A stretch of 64,000 nucleotides of DNA from positions 1 to 64,000 of the forward strand of contig NW_027196449.1 of NCBI RefSeq assembly GCF_038502225.1, in the 5' to 3' direction. A model generated the notes under the pieces. It worked only from the letters and a program-made list of their open reading frames with translations. It had not been told where the DNA came from and searched no databases. Below are positions 18,595 to 29,770 of the stretch, piece after piece. Positions within the stretch are counted from its first letter, which is position 1; the number at the start of each line of letters is the position of its first letter. Both the position numbers and the translations under genes were made by a program. Origin of the DNA: Cherax quadricarinatus. Taxonomy: Eukaryota > Arthropoda > Malacostraca > Decapoda > Parastacidae.

Positions 18595-21540
18595 TCACAC
18601 CCACCCACATCTACTCATGTATTTATCCAACCTATTTTTAAAGCTACACAACGTTCTGGCCTCTATAACGGTACTTGGGAGTTTGTTCCACTCATCCACA
18701 ACTCTATTACCAAACCAGTACTTTCCTATATCCCTCCTGAATCTGAATTTTTCCAACTTAAAACCATTGCTGCGAGTCCTGTCTAGGCTAGATATTTTCA
18801 GCACACTATTTACATCCCCTTTATTTATTCCTGTCTTCCACTTATAAACCTCAATCATATCCCCCCTAATTCTACGTCTTTCTAGAGAGTGCAGTTTCAG
18901 GGCCCTTAGTCTATCCTCATAGGGAAGGTTTCTGATACATGGGATCATCTTTGTCATCCTCCTTTGTACATTTTCCAGAGAATTTATATCCATTCTGTAA
19001 TATGGTGACCAAAACTGTGCAGCATAATCTAAATGAGGCCTAACCAAGGATGTATAGAGTTGAAGAACAACCTGAGGACTCCTATTATTTATGCTTCTTG
19101 ATATGAAGCCAAGGATTCTATTAGCTTTATTGCGAACACTTATGCACTGTTGTCTTGGTTTCAGATTACTGCTAACCAGAACTCCTAAATCTTTTTCGCA
19201 ATCCGTAATATTAAGATCTACATTATTTAGTTTATATGTGGCATGGTTATTGTCCTGTCCAACATTTAGAACTTTGCATTTGTCTATATTAAACTGCATC
19301 TGCCACTTCTCCGACCACTGCATCAGTCTATTCAAATCTTCCTGGAGTGCTCGAATGTCCTCGTCAGAATGAATTCGACGGCCTATTTTGGTGTCATCGG
19401 CAAACTTGCCGATGTCGCTCTTTATGCCCTCATCTATGTCGTTTATGTAGATTGTGAACAGCAGGGGGCCCAACACTGACCCCTGTGGAACACCGCTCGT
19501 GACGCTTCCCCACTCTGATTTCTCCCCATTTATGCAAACTCTCTGCTGCCTATTTGTCAACCATGCCTCTATCCAGGAAAAAATTTCTCCTCCTATTCCA
19601 TGTGCTTTAATTTTCCTCAATAGTCTCTGATGTGGGACCCTGTCAAAAGCCTTACTGAAGTCCATATACACAATATCATATTCATTACCATGATCTACCT
19701 CCTCAAATACCTTAGTGAAAAAAGTTAATAAATTCGTAAGGCAGGAACGCCCCTTTGTAAAACCATGCTGAGATTCGTTGATTAATTTATGCTTTTCAAG
19801 GTGGCTACGAACTGCCTCGGCAATTATTGATTCCATAAATTTTCCCACTATGGAGGTTAGGCTTATTGGTCTATAGTTCGAAGCTAAGGACCTGTCACCT
19901 GTTTTGAAAATAGGTATCACATTTGCCATTTTCCACTTATCTGGCACCATGCCAGTTTGTAGTGATATGTTGAAAAGATTAGCCAAAGGTGTGCTAAGCT
20001 CCTCTTTACATTCCTTTAGAACCCTTGCATACAGTTCATCAGGGCCTGGGGATTTGTTAGGTTTTAATTTATCTATTTGCCTAAGGACCATGTCACTTGT
20101 GACCCTAATAGTGCACAGTTTATTATCGTCCTGTTCTACATAATTTATCATTACTGGAATATCACTGGTATCCTCCTGTGTAAAAACTGAGAGGAAGTAT
20201 GTGTTAAAAATTCTACACATTTCCTTATCACTGTCAGTGAGCTGACCCGAGGAACTTTTGAGTGGGCCTATCTTGTCCCTGATCTTACTTCTGTATACCT
20301 GAAAGAATCCTTTTGGGTTAGTCTTCGATTCTCTTGCAACTTTAACCTCATAATCTCTTTTTGCTTTTCTAATTCCCTTTTTTATTTCTCTCTTTAACTG
20401 AATATATCGATTTCTTAATTGCCCCTCTCCTCTTTTGATTTGCCTATATATGCCTCTCTTTTGACCAATCAGATATTTTAATCTATTGTTCATCCATTTA
20501 GGATCATTTTTGTTTGATCTGATTTCCCTATTTGGAACATAATTTGACTGAGCAGCTAGAACTATGCCCTGGAAAGCATCATATCGGCAACCATCACCAC
20601 CTACCTGACCCCTAGTCAGGTCATTCCAGTTCAGCCCACCTAAGTAATTTTTCAGTCCTATGAAATCAGCCAAGCGAAAGTCAGGGACGGAGACTTGATT
20701 GCCATTATTAGGGGAATTCCATGATATGTTAAAACTGAGTGATTTGTGATCACTCTCCCCAAGCTCATCATTAACCTCAAGATTATTAATTAGTGTTTCC
20801 CTACTGGCAAGAACCAAGTCAAGGAGGTTATTTCCCCTAGTTGGCTCTGTCACAAACTGTTTTAAAAAACAATCCTGGATCGTATCAAGAAAGTCACCCG
20901 ACTCTAAATTTCCTGTCAAATTGCTCCAGTCAATCTGTCTATAGTTGAAATCTCCCATTAGCACAACATTTTCGTATGTGGATGCCTTACGAATTTCGTC
21001 CCATAGAAGTTTACTGCACTCCCTATCAAGATTTGGGGCCCTGTAAATCACACCCAAAATTAGTTTTTCTCGGCCCTCGAGAAGCTGTAACCAAACAGAT
21101 TCAGTGGCTGACGCTTCTAATTTAATATCTTGTCTAACACAACAATTTAAATTGTCTCTGACATACATCGCTACTCCACCACCTTTCCTGTTGACCCTGT
21201 CAGTGTGGAATAATTTATAGCCTTGTATGTGACATTCAGAGGGCATCTCTCTATCTTTCAGATTGAGCCAGGTCTCTGTTATAGCAATAATATCTATGTT
21301 TCCTGCACTTGCAATTAATCTTAGCTCATCTATCTTATTTCTAACACTCCTGCTATTAGTATAGTAAACCTTAAGGGAGCTAGTCCCTTGCTGCCCTCTG
21401 CTGTCCCCCTTTGTTTGCTGACCTGTTCTATTGTCTTTATTTATAACTTCATGCTGAATGCCTTTTATACATTTACTGTTTCCAACCCTAGTGTTGCAAC
21501 CTGCTTGTTTCCCACACACACCCATACCTCTATCTTCCAT
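18595..21540 (-). CDS. CR1 ORF2: AP endonuclease and reverse transcriptase
   Basis: An uninterrupted 981-residue ORF starting at ATG. EEP endonuclease at about 55-275: Asn62, Glu89 in ITET, Asp197/Asn199 in MGDFN, and SDH at 263-265. RT at about 480-760: KWKMANVIPIFK, NYRPISLTS, Asp627 in YMDFSKAFD, SGVPQGSVLGPLLF, and FADD at 713-716. The C-terminal thumb (LYTSLVRPHLDYA...LERRR) is complete. Every catalytic residue I can identify is present. The start codon overlaps the ORF1 stop by one base (TGATG), suggesting coupled termination and reinitiation. Confidence 0.92.
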   Translation of the reverse strand: MEDRGMGVCGKQAGCNTRVGNSKCIKGIQHEVINKDNRTGQQTKGDSRGQQGTSSLKVYYTNSRSVRNKIDELRLIASAGNIDIIAITETWLNLKDREMPSECHIQGYKLFHTDRVNRKGGGVAMYVRDNLNCCVRQDIKLEASATESVWLQLLEGREKLILGVIYRAPNLDRECSKLLWDEIRKASTYENVVLMGDFNYRQIDWSNLTGNLESGDFLDTIQDCFLKQFVTEPTRGNNLLDLVLASRETLINNLEVNDELGESDHKSLSFNISWNSPNNGNQVSVPDFRLADFIGLKNYLGGLNWNDLTRGQVGGDGCRYDAFQGIVLAAQSNYVPNREIRSNKNDPKWMNNRLKYLIGQKRGIYRQIKRGEGQLRNRYIQLKREIKKGIRKAKRDYEVKVARESKTNPKGFFQVYRSKIRDKIGPLKSSSGQLTDSDKEMCRIFNTYFLSVFTQEDTSDIPVMINYVEQDDNKLCTIRVTSDMVLRQIDKLKPNKSPGPDELYARVLKECKEELSTPLANLFNISLQTGMVPDKWKMANVIPIFKTGDRSLASNYRPISLTSIVGKFMESIIAEAVRSHLEKHKLINESQHGFTKGRSCLTNLLTFFTKVFEEVDHGNEYDIVYMDFSKAFDRVPHQRLLRKIKAHGIGGEIFSWIEAWLTNRQQRVCINGEKSEWGSVTSGVPQGSVLGPLLFTIYINDIDEGIKSDIGKFADDTKIGRRIHSDEDIRALQEDLNRLMQWSEKWQMQFNIDKCKVLNVGQDNNHATYKLNNVDLNITDCEKDLGVLVSSNLKPRQQCISVRNKANRILGFISRSINNRSPQVVLQLYTSLVRPHLDYAAQFWSPYYRMDINSLENVQRRMTKMIPCIRNLPYEDRLRALKLHSLERRRIRGDMIEVYKWKTGINKGDVNSVLKISSLDRTRSNGFKLEKFRFRRDIGKYWFGNRVVDEWNKLPSTVIEARTLCSFKNRLDKYMSRCGWV

Positions 21541-22466
21541 CAGTTTAAAATCATAGGCATTTCACCAACGGCCTTCTCAATCGAGTCTGCAAGTGCTACC
21601 ACCCCTGCCCCAGAGAGATGAACCCCATCCCTTGCATACATATCATGTTTGCCATAAAAGTTGTTCCAGTTGTCAATGAATGGGATTGCAAGTTCCTTGC
21701 AGTATCTGTCTAGCCAGCAATTTACACCAATTGCCCTAGACAACCATTCATTTCCTACTCCCCTTCTAGGCAAGATGCTACATATGATTGGGATCCCTCC
21801 CTTAGACTTAATGAAATCTATAGCTGACCTGTACTTATCTAGCAGCTCTTCTCTCCTACCCTTCCCAATATCATTTCCACCAGCACTGAGACAGATAATG
21901 GGCTTGTTCCCATTACCTGACATGATATTATCCAGTCTGTTGACAATGTCCCCAACACCAGCTCCAGGGAAGCACACTCTATCTCTCATCTTCTTATTCC
22001 TATTACAAAAAGCACGGTCAACATATCTTACCTGAGAGTCACCAACCACAAGAATGCGCTTACCTTCATTAGCAGGGGCAGTAGTACCCTTACCTTCACT
22101 GGCCACTGAAGTACATTCATCCTGGAGAACAGAGAAGCGATTTCCTACCTTCAGATCTTCACTCTTAACTTTCCTTACTCTGATGCGCCTCCCATTACTG
22201 TGAACAACTCGCCACTTGTAGCAGGTGCTGGGCTGCACCTCACTGCTGGTAGCCGTTGCTACCTCCCCACCTACAGCCTCCTCACAGTGAGAGACAGACT
22301 GCACCTCACTGCTAGAAGCCTCATTCCCCACATCTCCAACCACCTCACACTCTCTCCCAGGCCCATTGAGGTGGACCTTCAGCCTCCTAATCTCCTCCTG
22401 GAGAAGCAAGACCTCCTCCTTCAACTCTCCAAACTCAGTTTTTAAAACACTGCAGAAGCAAGCCAT
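21540..22466 (-). CDS. CR1 ORF1: coiled coil plus SGNH/GDSL esterase domain
   Basis: An intact 308-residue ORF. Residues about 10-34 form a short leucine-rich coiled coil likely used for oligomerisation. Residues about 136-300 form an SGNH hydrolase: GDSQ at 142-145 (nucleophile Ser144), Gly168 in PGAGVGDI, Asn198 in GGND, and Asp280/His283 in DGVHLS. ORF1 esterases are known in CR1 and L2 elements, where they assist retrotransposition, perhaps by acting on lipid. There is no zinc knuckle or RRM. The TGA stop shares its A with the ORF2 ATG. Confidence 0.9.
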   Translation of the reverse strand: MACFCSVLKTEFGELKEEVLLLQEEIRRLKVHLNGPGRECEVVGDVGNEASSSEVQSVSHCEEAVGGEVATATSSEVQPSTCYKWRVVHSNGRRIRVRKVKSEDLKVGNRFSVLQDECTSVASEGKGTTAPANEGKRILVVGDSQVRYVDRAFCNRNKKMRDRVCFPGAGVGDIVNRLDNIMSGNGNKPIICLSAGGNDIGKGRREELLDKYRSAIDFIKSKGGIPIICSILPRRGVGNEWLSRAIGVNCWLDRYCKELAIPFIDNWNNFYGKHDMYARDGVHLSGAGVVALADSIEKAVGEMPMILN

Positions 22467-22741
22467 GCTTTGTAACCGTCCACGCTAATCCCCAAAGCAG
22501 CTCAGGGTCTGTGACCTCACGTGACGACTGACCACTGAAAAGGGTTTTTTCAATCCATGGGCACAGTTGTGCCCAGCATCATTGGTTCAGTCGTACCAAC
22601 CTTTTAATCCACGAAAATAGTTAATTCTTTACTGCGTCCTTCTCACCTGGGTTACTTGACCTGTCACAACCCTTACACTAGAAGAAACAAGTAATTTCTA
22701 ATGTCTTTGCGTTTCATCTTGGTGTTCAACAGAAGGTGTTC

Positions 22742-22948
22742 GTGAGTAATAACAATGTGTTATTACTCGCGAAATCGTGACGACACGATTGCAAACAAAC
22801 CATACCACGGGAGGGAATAGAACCCGCGGTCAGTCATAAAACTCCAGACCGACGCGTTAGCCACTGGGCCAGCTGGCTACAATAAGATTCATCCAACTAG
22901 GTATATTTATACTTTGACTCTCTGACCGCGGGGTCTATTCCCGCCCGT

Positions 22949-22949
<1 letters not shown>
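22742..22949. repeat. tRNA-like palindromic repeat
   Basis: Begins with a hairpin (GAGTAATAACA, ATG, TGTTATTACTC). The minus strand then carries a tRNA-like unit with A box TGGCCCAGTGG (near 22868) and a near-consensus B box GGTTCTATTCC (near 22828). At the right edge (about 22919-22950) the B-box end recurs in the plus orientation, making partial inverted arms ending CCCGTGG. It resembles the design of 9019-9433 but is a different sequence. Confidence 0.6.

Positions 22950-23041
<92 letters not shown>
22950..23041. repeat. (TA)n microsatellite
   Basis: About 90 bp of pure TA dinucleotide repeat directly abutting the tRNA-like repeat. Confidence 0.98.
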
Positions 23042-23043
<2 letters not shown>

Positions 23044-23464
23044 CTATTCTGTATTCTTAATATCCTTGAGTATTGTGTATATCGCGATCCGCCAGGAACA
23101 TAAGGTTCCGCTCAATGTAATTTTTCTCTCGTAACCAGGTTGGCTGCATAATTCTTAACTCTTCGACTAGCGTGTCTGACTAGGCGTGGGGCTCAATGCT
23201 GGTGAACTACACTCGAAGATCAGACAGAAATATATGGTGCAAAGCGTCATGAATGACTCCCTAATTAGTTTTTGGAGAAAGTTCCAACATTTGCTTCATT
23301 ACCTAGCCTGTGGCAGCTACCTACGATGCTGACGAACATCTGAGGTTTAGCACAATATCTGACGTGTAGAGCACTGCCTGGGTGTGGCTTCTCTGTTTGG
23401 GGTGTGGCCCACTACCTGGGGTGTGGCTCACTGCCTAGACTAGGATGTGGTCCACTATCTGGTG
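23042..23464. other. Unassigned spacer with GTGTGGC(T/C)CACT motifs
   Basis: Non-coding. From about 23380 it holds loose repeats of CTGGGGTGTGGCYCACT that look like degenerate relatives of the 19-bp tandem repeat further right. Confidence 0.4.
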
Positions 23465-23640
23465 TATACTCGCTTATTTGTGGTTACAGGTGTAGATTCA
23501 TAGCTCCTGGTCCCGCTTCTTCTCTGGTCGCTACTAGGTTCACTATCTCCTTGCTCCAAGAGCTTTATCGTATCTCTTCTTAAAACTATGTATAAATCCT
23601 GCCTCTACGACTTCACTCTCCAGATTGAGAAGCTTACTGC
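23465..23640 (-). mobile_element. CR1-like LINE 3' end fragment
   Basis: Matches the 3' end seen at 7978-8228 and 29771-30300 (TTCATAGCTCCTGG...GGTCGCTACTAGG...AGCTTTATCGTATC). It is inserted between two stretches of GTGTGG-type repeats. Confidence 0.65.
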
Positions 23641-23786
23641 CTGTGGTGTAGCTTACTACCTGTGGTGTAGCTTACTACCTGTGGTGTAGCTTACTACCTG
23701 TGGTGTAGCTTACTACCTGTGGTGTAGCTTACTACCTGGCATGTAGCTTACTACCTGTGGTGTAGCTTACTACCTGGGGGTGTAGA
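23641..23786. repeat. 19-bp tandem repeat, about 7-8 units
   Basis: Unit TGTGGTGTAGCTTACTACC repeated head-to-tail with few differences (one unit has GGCATGTAG). No spacers are present, so it is a minisatellite and not a CRISPR array. Confidence 0.93.
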
Positions 23787-24230
23787 GACCATAATGCAAA
23801 GCTGTGGTTGTATTTAGTACTGTTAGCGTAACTTTCCTCTTGTCAGTTATAGTGACGTCAGACAACTCGGGCAAGGCTACACAGACTAGGTTATAGCCGA
23901 CAGGCACCGTTGACCCTCACCAGTGACATTGGCTGACCACTAACAAACTGCTTGTTGGTAATGTATGTTTGCCCTGTGGAGCTGTGCTACAACCTGTTCT
24001 TACATCACCTGTAAAATTCGTGCACATTTCAATGTTTCCTTCTGTTCAACCACAACGCTACCAAACATGGCCTTTTTTCAGGTTTATTTGCTTACCGTAA
24101 TTATAATTATCATTTATTAATTATTCCTGTATGTTATTATTCATAGTCATTATTGTTGGTGCTGCTGTTCCTGTTGTTATTAAACATTATAGTTATTTTT
24201 CTTATTTTTTTGTATAAGGAGGTATCTTCT
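23787..24230. other. Unassigned spacer
   Basis: Mixed-composition, non-coding sequence. I see no gene or family signature. Confidence 0.4.
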
Positions 24231-24687
24231 TTTTATTTATTTATTTATTTATTTATTTAGTAATTTAAGCATACATAGAGGTACAAAAAATACAGGTAAG
24301 AGCAGCATGCCAAAGCCACTTATATGCATAGCATTACGGGCTGGCTTAAAATTAACTTAAGATTAACTAAGCAAAGATGAAATCAGTGATAATACATTAT
24401 TGTAAACAGATTACTATAAAGCACAAGTGAGTATTACAAAGACAGGCCATATGGTTGCTTGCATTGCTGTACATTCAGTAGAATGGAGTATTCTGTTAGG
24501 TAGTGTATTTAAAAAAATAATAAAGTTAGATTGGGTCCTAGGTTTAACATTTGTGTGATATAATTGTGAGTAACATATAGGATATACAATTTATAAGGTT
24601 CAGTTATTCAGTATTTATTTGGTTTTGAGTGAGTAAGTGATCTTTGAGAAGAGACTTGAATTTATAAACAGGTAGTGTTTCTTTTAT
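24231..24687 (-). mobile_element. LINE-C 3' UTR with (AAAT)n tail
   Basis: Starts with (TTTA)n, the tail on the minus strand, and continues as a 3' UTR. The sequence resumes at 28282 after the RTE insertion; the join GTGTTTCTTTTAT/ATTTACAGG reads through cleanly. Its RT C-terminal coding region follows at 28282-28508 and 29314-29770. The clade of LINE-C is unresolved (CR1/L2/Jockey-like RT). Confidence 0.75.
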
Positions 24688-27600
24688 TTTTTATTATTAT
24701 CACACTGGCCGATTCCCACCAAGGCAGGGTGGCCCGAAAAAGAAAAACTTTCACCATCATTCATTCCATCACTGTCTTGCCAGAAGTGTGCTTTACACTA
24801 CAGTTTTTAAACTGCAACATTAACACCCCTCCTTCAGAGTGCAGGCACTGTACTTCCCATCTACAGGACTCAAGTCCGGCCTGCCGGTTTCCCTGAATCC
24901 CTTCATAAATGTTACTTTGCTCACACTCCAACAGCACGTCAAGTATTAAAAACCATTTGTCTCCATTCACTCCTATCAAACACGCTCACGCATGCCTGCT
25001 GGAAGTCCAAGCCCCTCGCACACAAAACCTCCTTTACCCCCTCCCTCCAACCCTTCCTAGGCCGACCCCTACCCCGCCTTCCTTCCACTACAGACTGATA
25101 CACTCTTGAAGTTATTCTGTTTCGCTCCATTCTCTCTACATGTCCGAACCACCTCAACAACCCTTCCTCAGCCCTCTGGACAACAGTTTTGGTAATCCCG
25201 CACCTCCTCCTAACTTCCAAACTACGAATTCTCTGCATTATATTCACACCACACATTGCCCTCAGACATGACATCTCCACTGCCTCCAGCCTTCTCCTCG
25301 CTGCAACATTCATCACCCATGCTTCACACCCATATAAGAGCGTTGGTAAAACTATACTCTCATACATTCCCCTCTTTGCCTCCAAGGACAAAGTTCTCTG
25401 TCTCCACAGACTCCTAAGTGCACCACTCACTCTTTTTCCCTCATCAATTCTATGATTCACCTCATCTTTCATAGACCCATCCGCTGACACGTCCACTCCC
25501 AAATATCTGAATACGTTCACCTCCTCCATACTCTCTCCCTCCAATCTGATATTCAATCTTTCATCACCTAATCTTTTTGTTATCCTCATAACCTTACTCT
25601 TTCCTGTATTCACCTTTAATTTTCTTCTTTTGCACACCCTACCAAATTCATCCACCAATCTCTGCAGCTTCTCTTCAGAATCTCCCAAGAGCACAGTGTC
25701 ATCAGCAAAGAGCAGCTGTGACAACTCCCACCCTGTGTGTGATTCTTTATCTTTTAACTCCACGCCTCTTGCCAAGACCCTCGCATTTACTTCTCTTACA
25801 ACCCCATCTATAAATATATTAAACAACCACGGTGACATCACACATCCTTGTCTAAGGCCTACTTTTACTGGGAAAAAATTTCCCTCTTTTCTACATACTC
25901 TAACTTGAGCCTCACTATCCTCGTAAAAACTCTTCACTGCTTTCAGTAACCTACCTCCTACACCATACACTTGCAACATCTGCCACATTGCCCCCCTATC
26001 CACCCTGTCATACGCCTTTTCCAAATCCATAAATGCCACAAAGACCTCTTTAGCCTTATCTAAATACTGTTCACTTATATGTTTCACTGTAAACACCTGG
26101 TCCACACACCCCCTACCTTTCCTAAAGCCTCCTTGTTCATCTGCTATCCTATTCTCCGTCTTACTCTTAATTCTTTCAATTATAACTCTACCATACACTT
26201 TACCAGGTACACTCAACAGACTTATCCCCCTATAATTTTTGCACTCTCTTTTATCCCCTTTGCCTTTATACAAAGGAACTATGCATGCTCTCTGCCAATC
26301 CCTAGGTACCTTACCCTCTTCCATACATTTATTAAATAATTGCACCAACCACTCCAAAACTATATCCCCACCTGCTTTTAACATTTCTATCTTCATCCCA
26401 TCAATCCCGGCTGCCTTACCCCCTTTCATTTTACCTACTGCCTCACGAACTTCCCCCACACTCACAACTGGCTCTTCCTCACTCCTACAAGATGTTATTC
26501 CTCCTTGCCCTATACACGAAATCACAGCTTCCCTATCTTCATCAACATTTAACAATTCCTCAAAATATTCCCTCCATCTTCCCAATACCTCTAACTCTCC
26601 ATTTAATAACTCTCCTCTCCTATTTTTAACTGACAAATCCATTTGTTCTCTAGGCTTCCTTAACTTGTTAATCTCACTCCAAAACTTTTTCTTATTTTCA
26701 ACAAAATTTGTTGATAACAGCTCACCCACTCTCTCATTTGCTCTCTTTTTACATTGCTTCACCACTCTCTTAACCTCTCTCTTTTTCTCCATATACTCTT
26801 CCCTCCTTGCATCACTTCTACTTTGTAAAAACTTCTCATATGCTAACTTTTTCTCCCTTACTACTCTCTTTACATCATCATTCCACCAATCGCTCCTCTT
26901 CCCTCCTGCACCCACTTTCCTGTAACCACAAACTTCTGCTGAACACTCTAACACTACATTTTTAAACCTACCCCATTCCTCTTCGACCCCATTGCCTATG
27001 CTCCCATTAGCCCATCTATCCTCCAATAGCTGTTTATATCTTACCCTAACTGCCTCCTCTTTTAGTTTATAAACCTTCACCTCTCTCTTCCCTGATGCTT
27101 CTATTCTCCTTGTATCCCATCTACCTTTTACTCTCAGTGTAGAAAGTGATCTGATATATCTGTGGCCCCTCGATAAACATGTACATCCTGAAGTCTACTC
27201 AACAGTCTTTTATCTACCAATACATAATCCAACAAACTACTGTCATTTCGCCCTACATCATATCGTGTATACTTATTTATCCTCTTTTTCTTAAAATATG
27301 TATTACCTATAACTAAACCCCTTTCTATACAAAGTTCAATCAAAGGGTTCCCATTATCATTTACACCTGGCACCCCAAACTTACCTACCACACCCTCTCT
27401 AAAAGTTTCTCCTACTTTAGCATTCAGGTCCCCTACCACAATTACTCTCTCACTTGGTTCAAAGGCTCCTATACATTCACTTAACATCTCCCAAAATCTC
27501 TCTCTCTCCTCTGCATTCCTCTCTTCTCCAGGTGCATACACGCTTATTATGACCCACTTCTCGCATCCAACCTTTACTTTAATCCACATAATTCTTGAAT

Positions 27601-28269
27601 TTACACATTCATATTCTCTTTTCTCCTTCCATAACTGATCATTTAACATTACTGCTACCCCTTCCTTTGCTCTAACTCTCTCAGATACTCCAGATTTAAT
27701 CCCATTTATTTCCCCCCACTGAAACTCTCCTACCCCCTTCAGCTTTGTTTCGCTTAGAGCCAGGACATCCAACTTCTTTTCATTCATAACATCAGCAATC
27801 ATCTGTTTCTTGTCATCCGCACTACATCCACGCACATTTAAACAACCCAGTTTTATAAAGTTTTTCTTCTTCTCTTTTTTAGTAAATGTATACAGGAGAA
27901 GGGGTTACTAGCCCATTGCTCCCGGCATTTTAGTCGCCTCATACGACACGCATGGCTTACGGAGGAAAGATTCTTTTCCACTTCCCCATGGACAATAGAA
28001 GAAATAAAAAAGAACAAGAGCTATTTAGAATAAGGAGAAAAACCTAGATGTATGTATATATATATATGCATGTGCGTGTCTGTGAAGTGTGACCAAAGTG
28101 TAAGTAGGAGTAGCAAGATATCCCTGTTATCTAGCGTGTTTATGAGACAGAAAAAGAAAACCAGCAATCCTACCATCATGCAAAACAGTTACAGGTTTTT
28201 GTTTCACAGTCATCTGGCAGGACGGTAGTACTTCCCTGGGTGGTTGCTGTCTACCAACCTACTACCTAT
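24688..28269 (-). mobile_element. RTE-type retrotransposon, copy 2, full length, 12-bp TSD
   Basis: This 3.58-kb insertion splits LINE-C. The flanking duplication TGTTTCTTTTAT is at 24676-24687 and 28270-28281. It is nearly identical to 432-4022 over its whole length, so both copies are recent. This copy's TSD fixes the family's ends. Confidence 0.92.
24939..27835 (-). pseudogene. RTE endonuclease-RT, single frameshift
   Basis: The coding sequence matches the intact ORF of copy 1 except for a 10-bp deletion near 27142 (after CTCAGTGTAG). This separates the endonuclease (27134-27835, 233 codons, ending DISDHFL) from the linker, RT and C-terminus (24939-27080). The RT part retains FMDLEKAYD and FADD. 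With one small lesion it is a very young pseudogene. Confidence 0.88.
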
Positions 28270-28281
28270 TGTTTCTTTTAT

Positions 28282-28508
28282 ATTTACAGGTAATGAATTC
28301 CAGATTTTAGGGCCTTTTATGTGCATTGAGTTTTTGCATAGCGTGAGATGGACACGAGGAACATCAAAGAGTGATCTGTGCCTTGTGTTATGGTCATGTG
28401 TTCTGTTGAGGTTGGCAAGGAGATGTTTGAGGGGAGGGTTAATATCAGAGTTAAGTGTTCTGTGTATGTAATAGGTGCAATAATAAGTATGGATGTTTTG
28501 TATGGTGA
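28282..28508 (-). pseudogene. LINE-C ORF C-terminal end
   Basis: Encodes the end of a LINE ORF: YYCTYYIHRT, HNTRHRSLFDVPRV and KGPKIWNSLP, homologous to the copy at 58307-58540. Two insertions (RTE on the 3' side, a CR1-type fragment on the 5' side) bracket this piece. Confidence 0.75.
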
Positions 28509-29313
28509 GTACCTGGAGTTTACCTGGAGAGAGTTTCGGGGGTCAACGCCCCCGCGGCCCGGTCTGTGACCAGGCCTCCTGGTGGATCAGCGCCTGATCA
28601 ACCAGGCTGTTGCTGCTGGCTGCACGCAAACCAACGTACGAGCCACAGCCCGGCTGATCAGGAACTGACTTTAGTTGCTTGTCCAGTGCCAGCTTGAAGA
28701 CTGCCAGGGGTCTGTTGGTAATCCCCCTTATGTGTGCTGGGAGGCAGTTGAACAGTCTCGGGCCCCTGACACTTATTGTATGGTCTCTTAACGTGCTAGT
28801 GACACCCCTGCTTTTCATTGGGGGGATGGTGCATCGTCTGCCAAGTCTTTTGCTTTCGTAGTGAGTGATTTTCGTGTGCAAGTTTGGTACTAGTCCCTCT
28901 AGGATTTTCCAGGTGTATATAATCATGTATCTCTCCCTCCTGCGTTCCAGGGAATACAGGTTTAGAAACCTCAAGCGCTCCCAGTAATTGAGGTGTTTTA
29001 TCTCCGTTATGCGCGCCGTGAAAGTTCTCTGTACATTTTCTAGGTCGGCAATTTCACCTGCCTTGAAAGGTGCTGTTAGAGTGCAGCAATATTCCAGCCT
29101 AGATAGAACAAGTGACCTGAAGAGTGTCATCATGGGCTTGGCCTCCCTAGTTTTGAAGGTTCTCATTATCCATCCTGTCATTTTTCTAGCAGATGCGATT
29201 GATACAATGTTATGGTCCTTGAAGGTGAGATCCTCCGACATAATCACTCCTAGGTCTTTGACGTTGGTGTTTCGCTCTATTTTGTGGCCAGAATTTGTTT
29301 TGTACTCTGATGA
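28509..29313 (-). mobile_element. CR1-type LINE, 5'-truncated copy inserted in LINE-C
   Basis: The minus strand ends in TTTACCTGGAG-type 3' sequence (complement of 28509-28530), shared with 38836-39292. LINE-C coding sequence resumes on both sides (…KLNL / LTIQNIH…), so the insertion point is defined within a few bases. No target duplication is visible, which is common for CR1. Confidence 0.78.
28543..29247 (-). pseudogene. CR1-type RT C-terminal fragment
   Basis: The frame is open for 234 codons. It covers only the region after the RT catalytic core: LFRSLVLSRLEYCC, LENVQRTFTARI, LYSLERRRERYMIIYTWKI, and a C-terminus with RLFNCLPAHIRGI and DQPGCGSY. It has no catalytic motif because the copy is 5' truncated. 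The nominal first residue is internal to the parent protein. Confidence 0.8.
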
Positions 29314-29770
29314 AGATTTAATTTCCTCATGTTTACCATGTTTAGTGTATTGAATATTGGTGGAGTGTGCTGCCTGTAGTGAGAATTTGTTATCATTCTA
29401 ACTGCAGCCTTTTGTTGGGTAATTAGTGGTCTGAGATGGTTAATTGTTGTTGAGCCCCATGCACAAATTCCATAGGTGAGATAGGGGTAAATAAGAGAGT
29501 GATAAAGGGCCAGGAGGGCTGACTGTGGAACATAGTACCGTATCTTCGATAGTATGCCTACAGTCTTGGAAATTTTCTTAGAAATTTGTTGTATATGTGT
29601 ATGAAATTTGAGTCTATTATCGAGGTGGATTCCTAAGAATTTTCCCTCTGTTAGCTTTGTGATAGGTGATCCGTTTATTGTTATGTTAAGAGGTACATCT
29701 GTAGCTCTGTTACCAAACTGAATGAAGTCAGGGGGATTCTGAACGTTGCTGAGTGTATATCTGGAGAGGG
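29314..29770 (-). pseudogene. LINE-C RT thumb region
   Basis: Minus-strand reading gives TEGKFLGIHLDNRLKFHTHI, ISKKISKTVGILSKIRYYVP and ALYHSLIYPYLTYGICAW, the thumb region of a non-LTR RT. It is homologous to 57795-58260. It ends abruptly at the neighbouring CR1-like 3' end. Confidence 0.75.

Larger units (their letters stand above)
18415..22560 (-). mobile_element. CR1 non-LTR retrotransposon, full coding length, both ORFs intact
   Basis: The minus strand carries ORF1 (esterase) and ORF2 (EEP-RT) in the canonical CR1 order. The 3' terminus has three perfect copies of the octamer TCTTATGT (18415-18438), the kind of short 3' direct repeat that marks CR1 elements. The 5' limit is uncertain; I placed it a little beyond the ORF1 start because no second copy covers this end. 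Related fragments occupy 32309-38835. Confidence 0.88.

Noticed and set aside
23641..23786. Possible CRISPR array
   Set aside because: The units are contiguous 19-bp repeats without spacers and the genome is animal.
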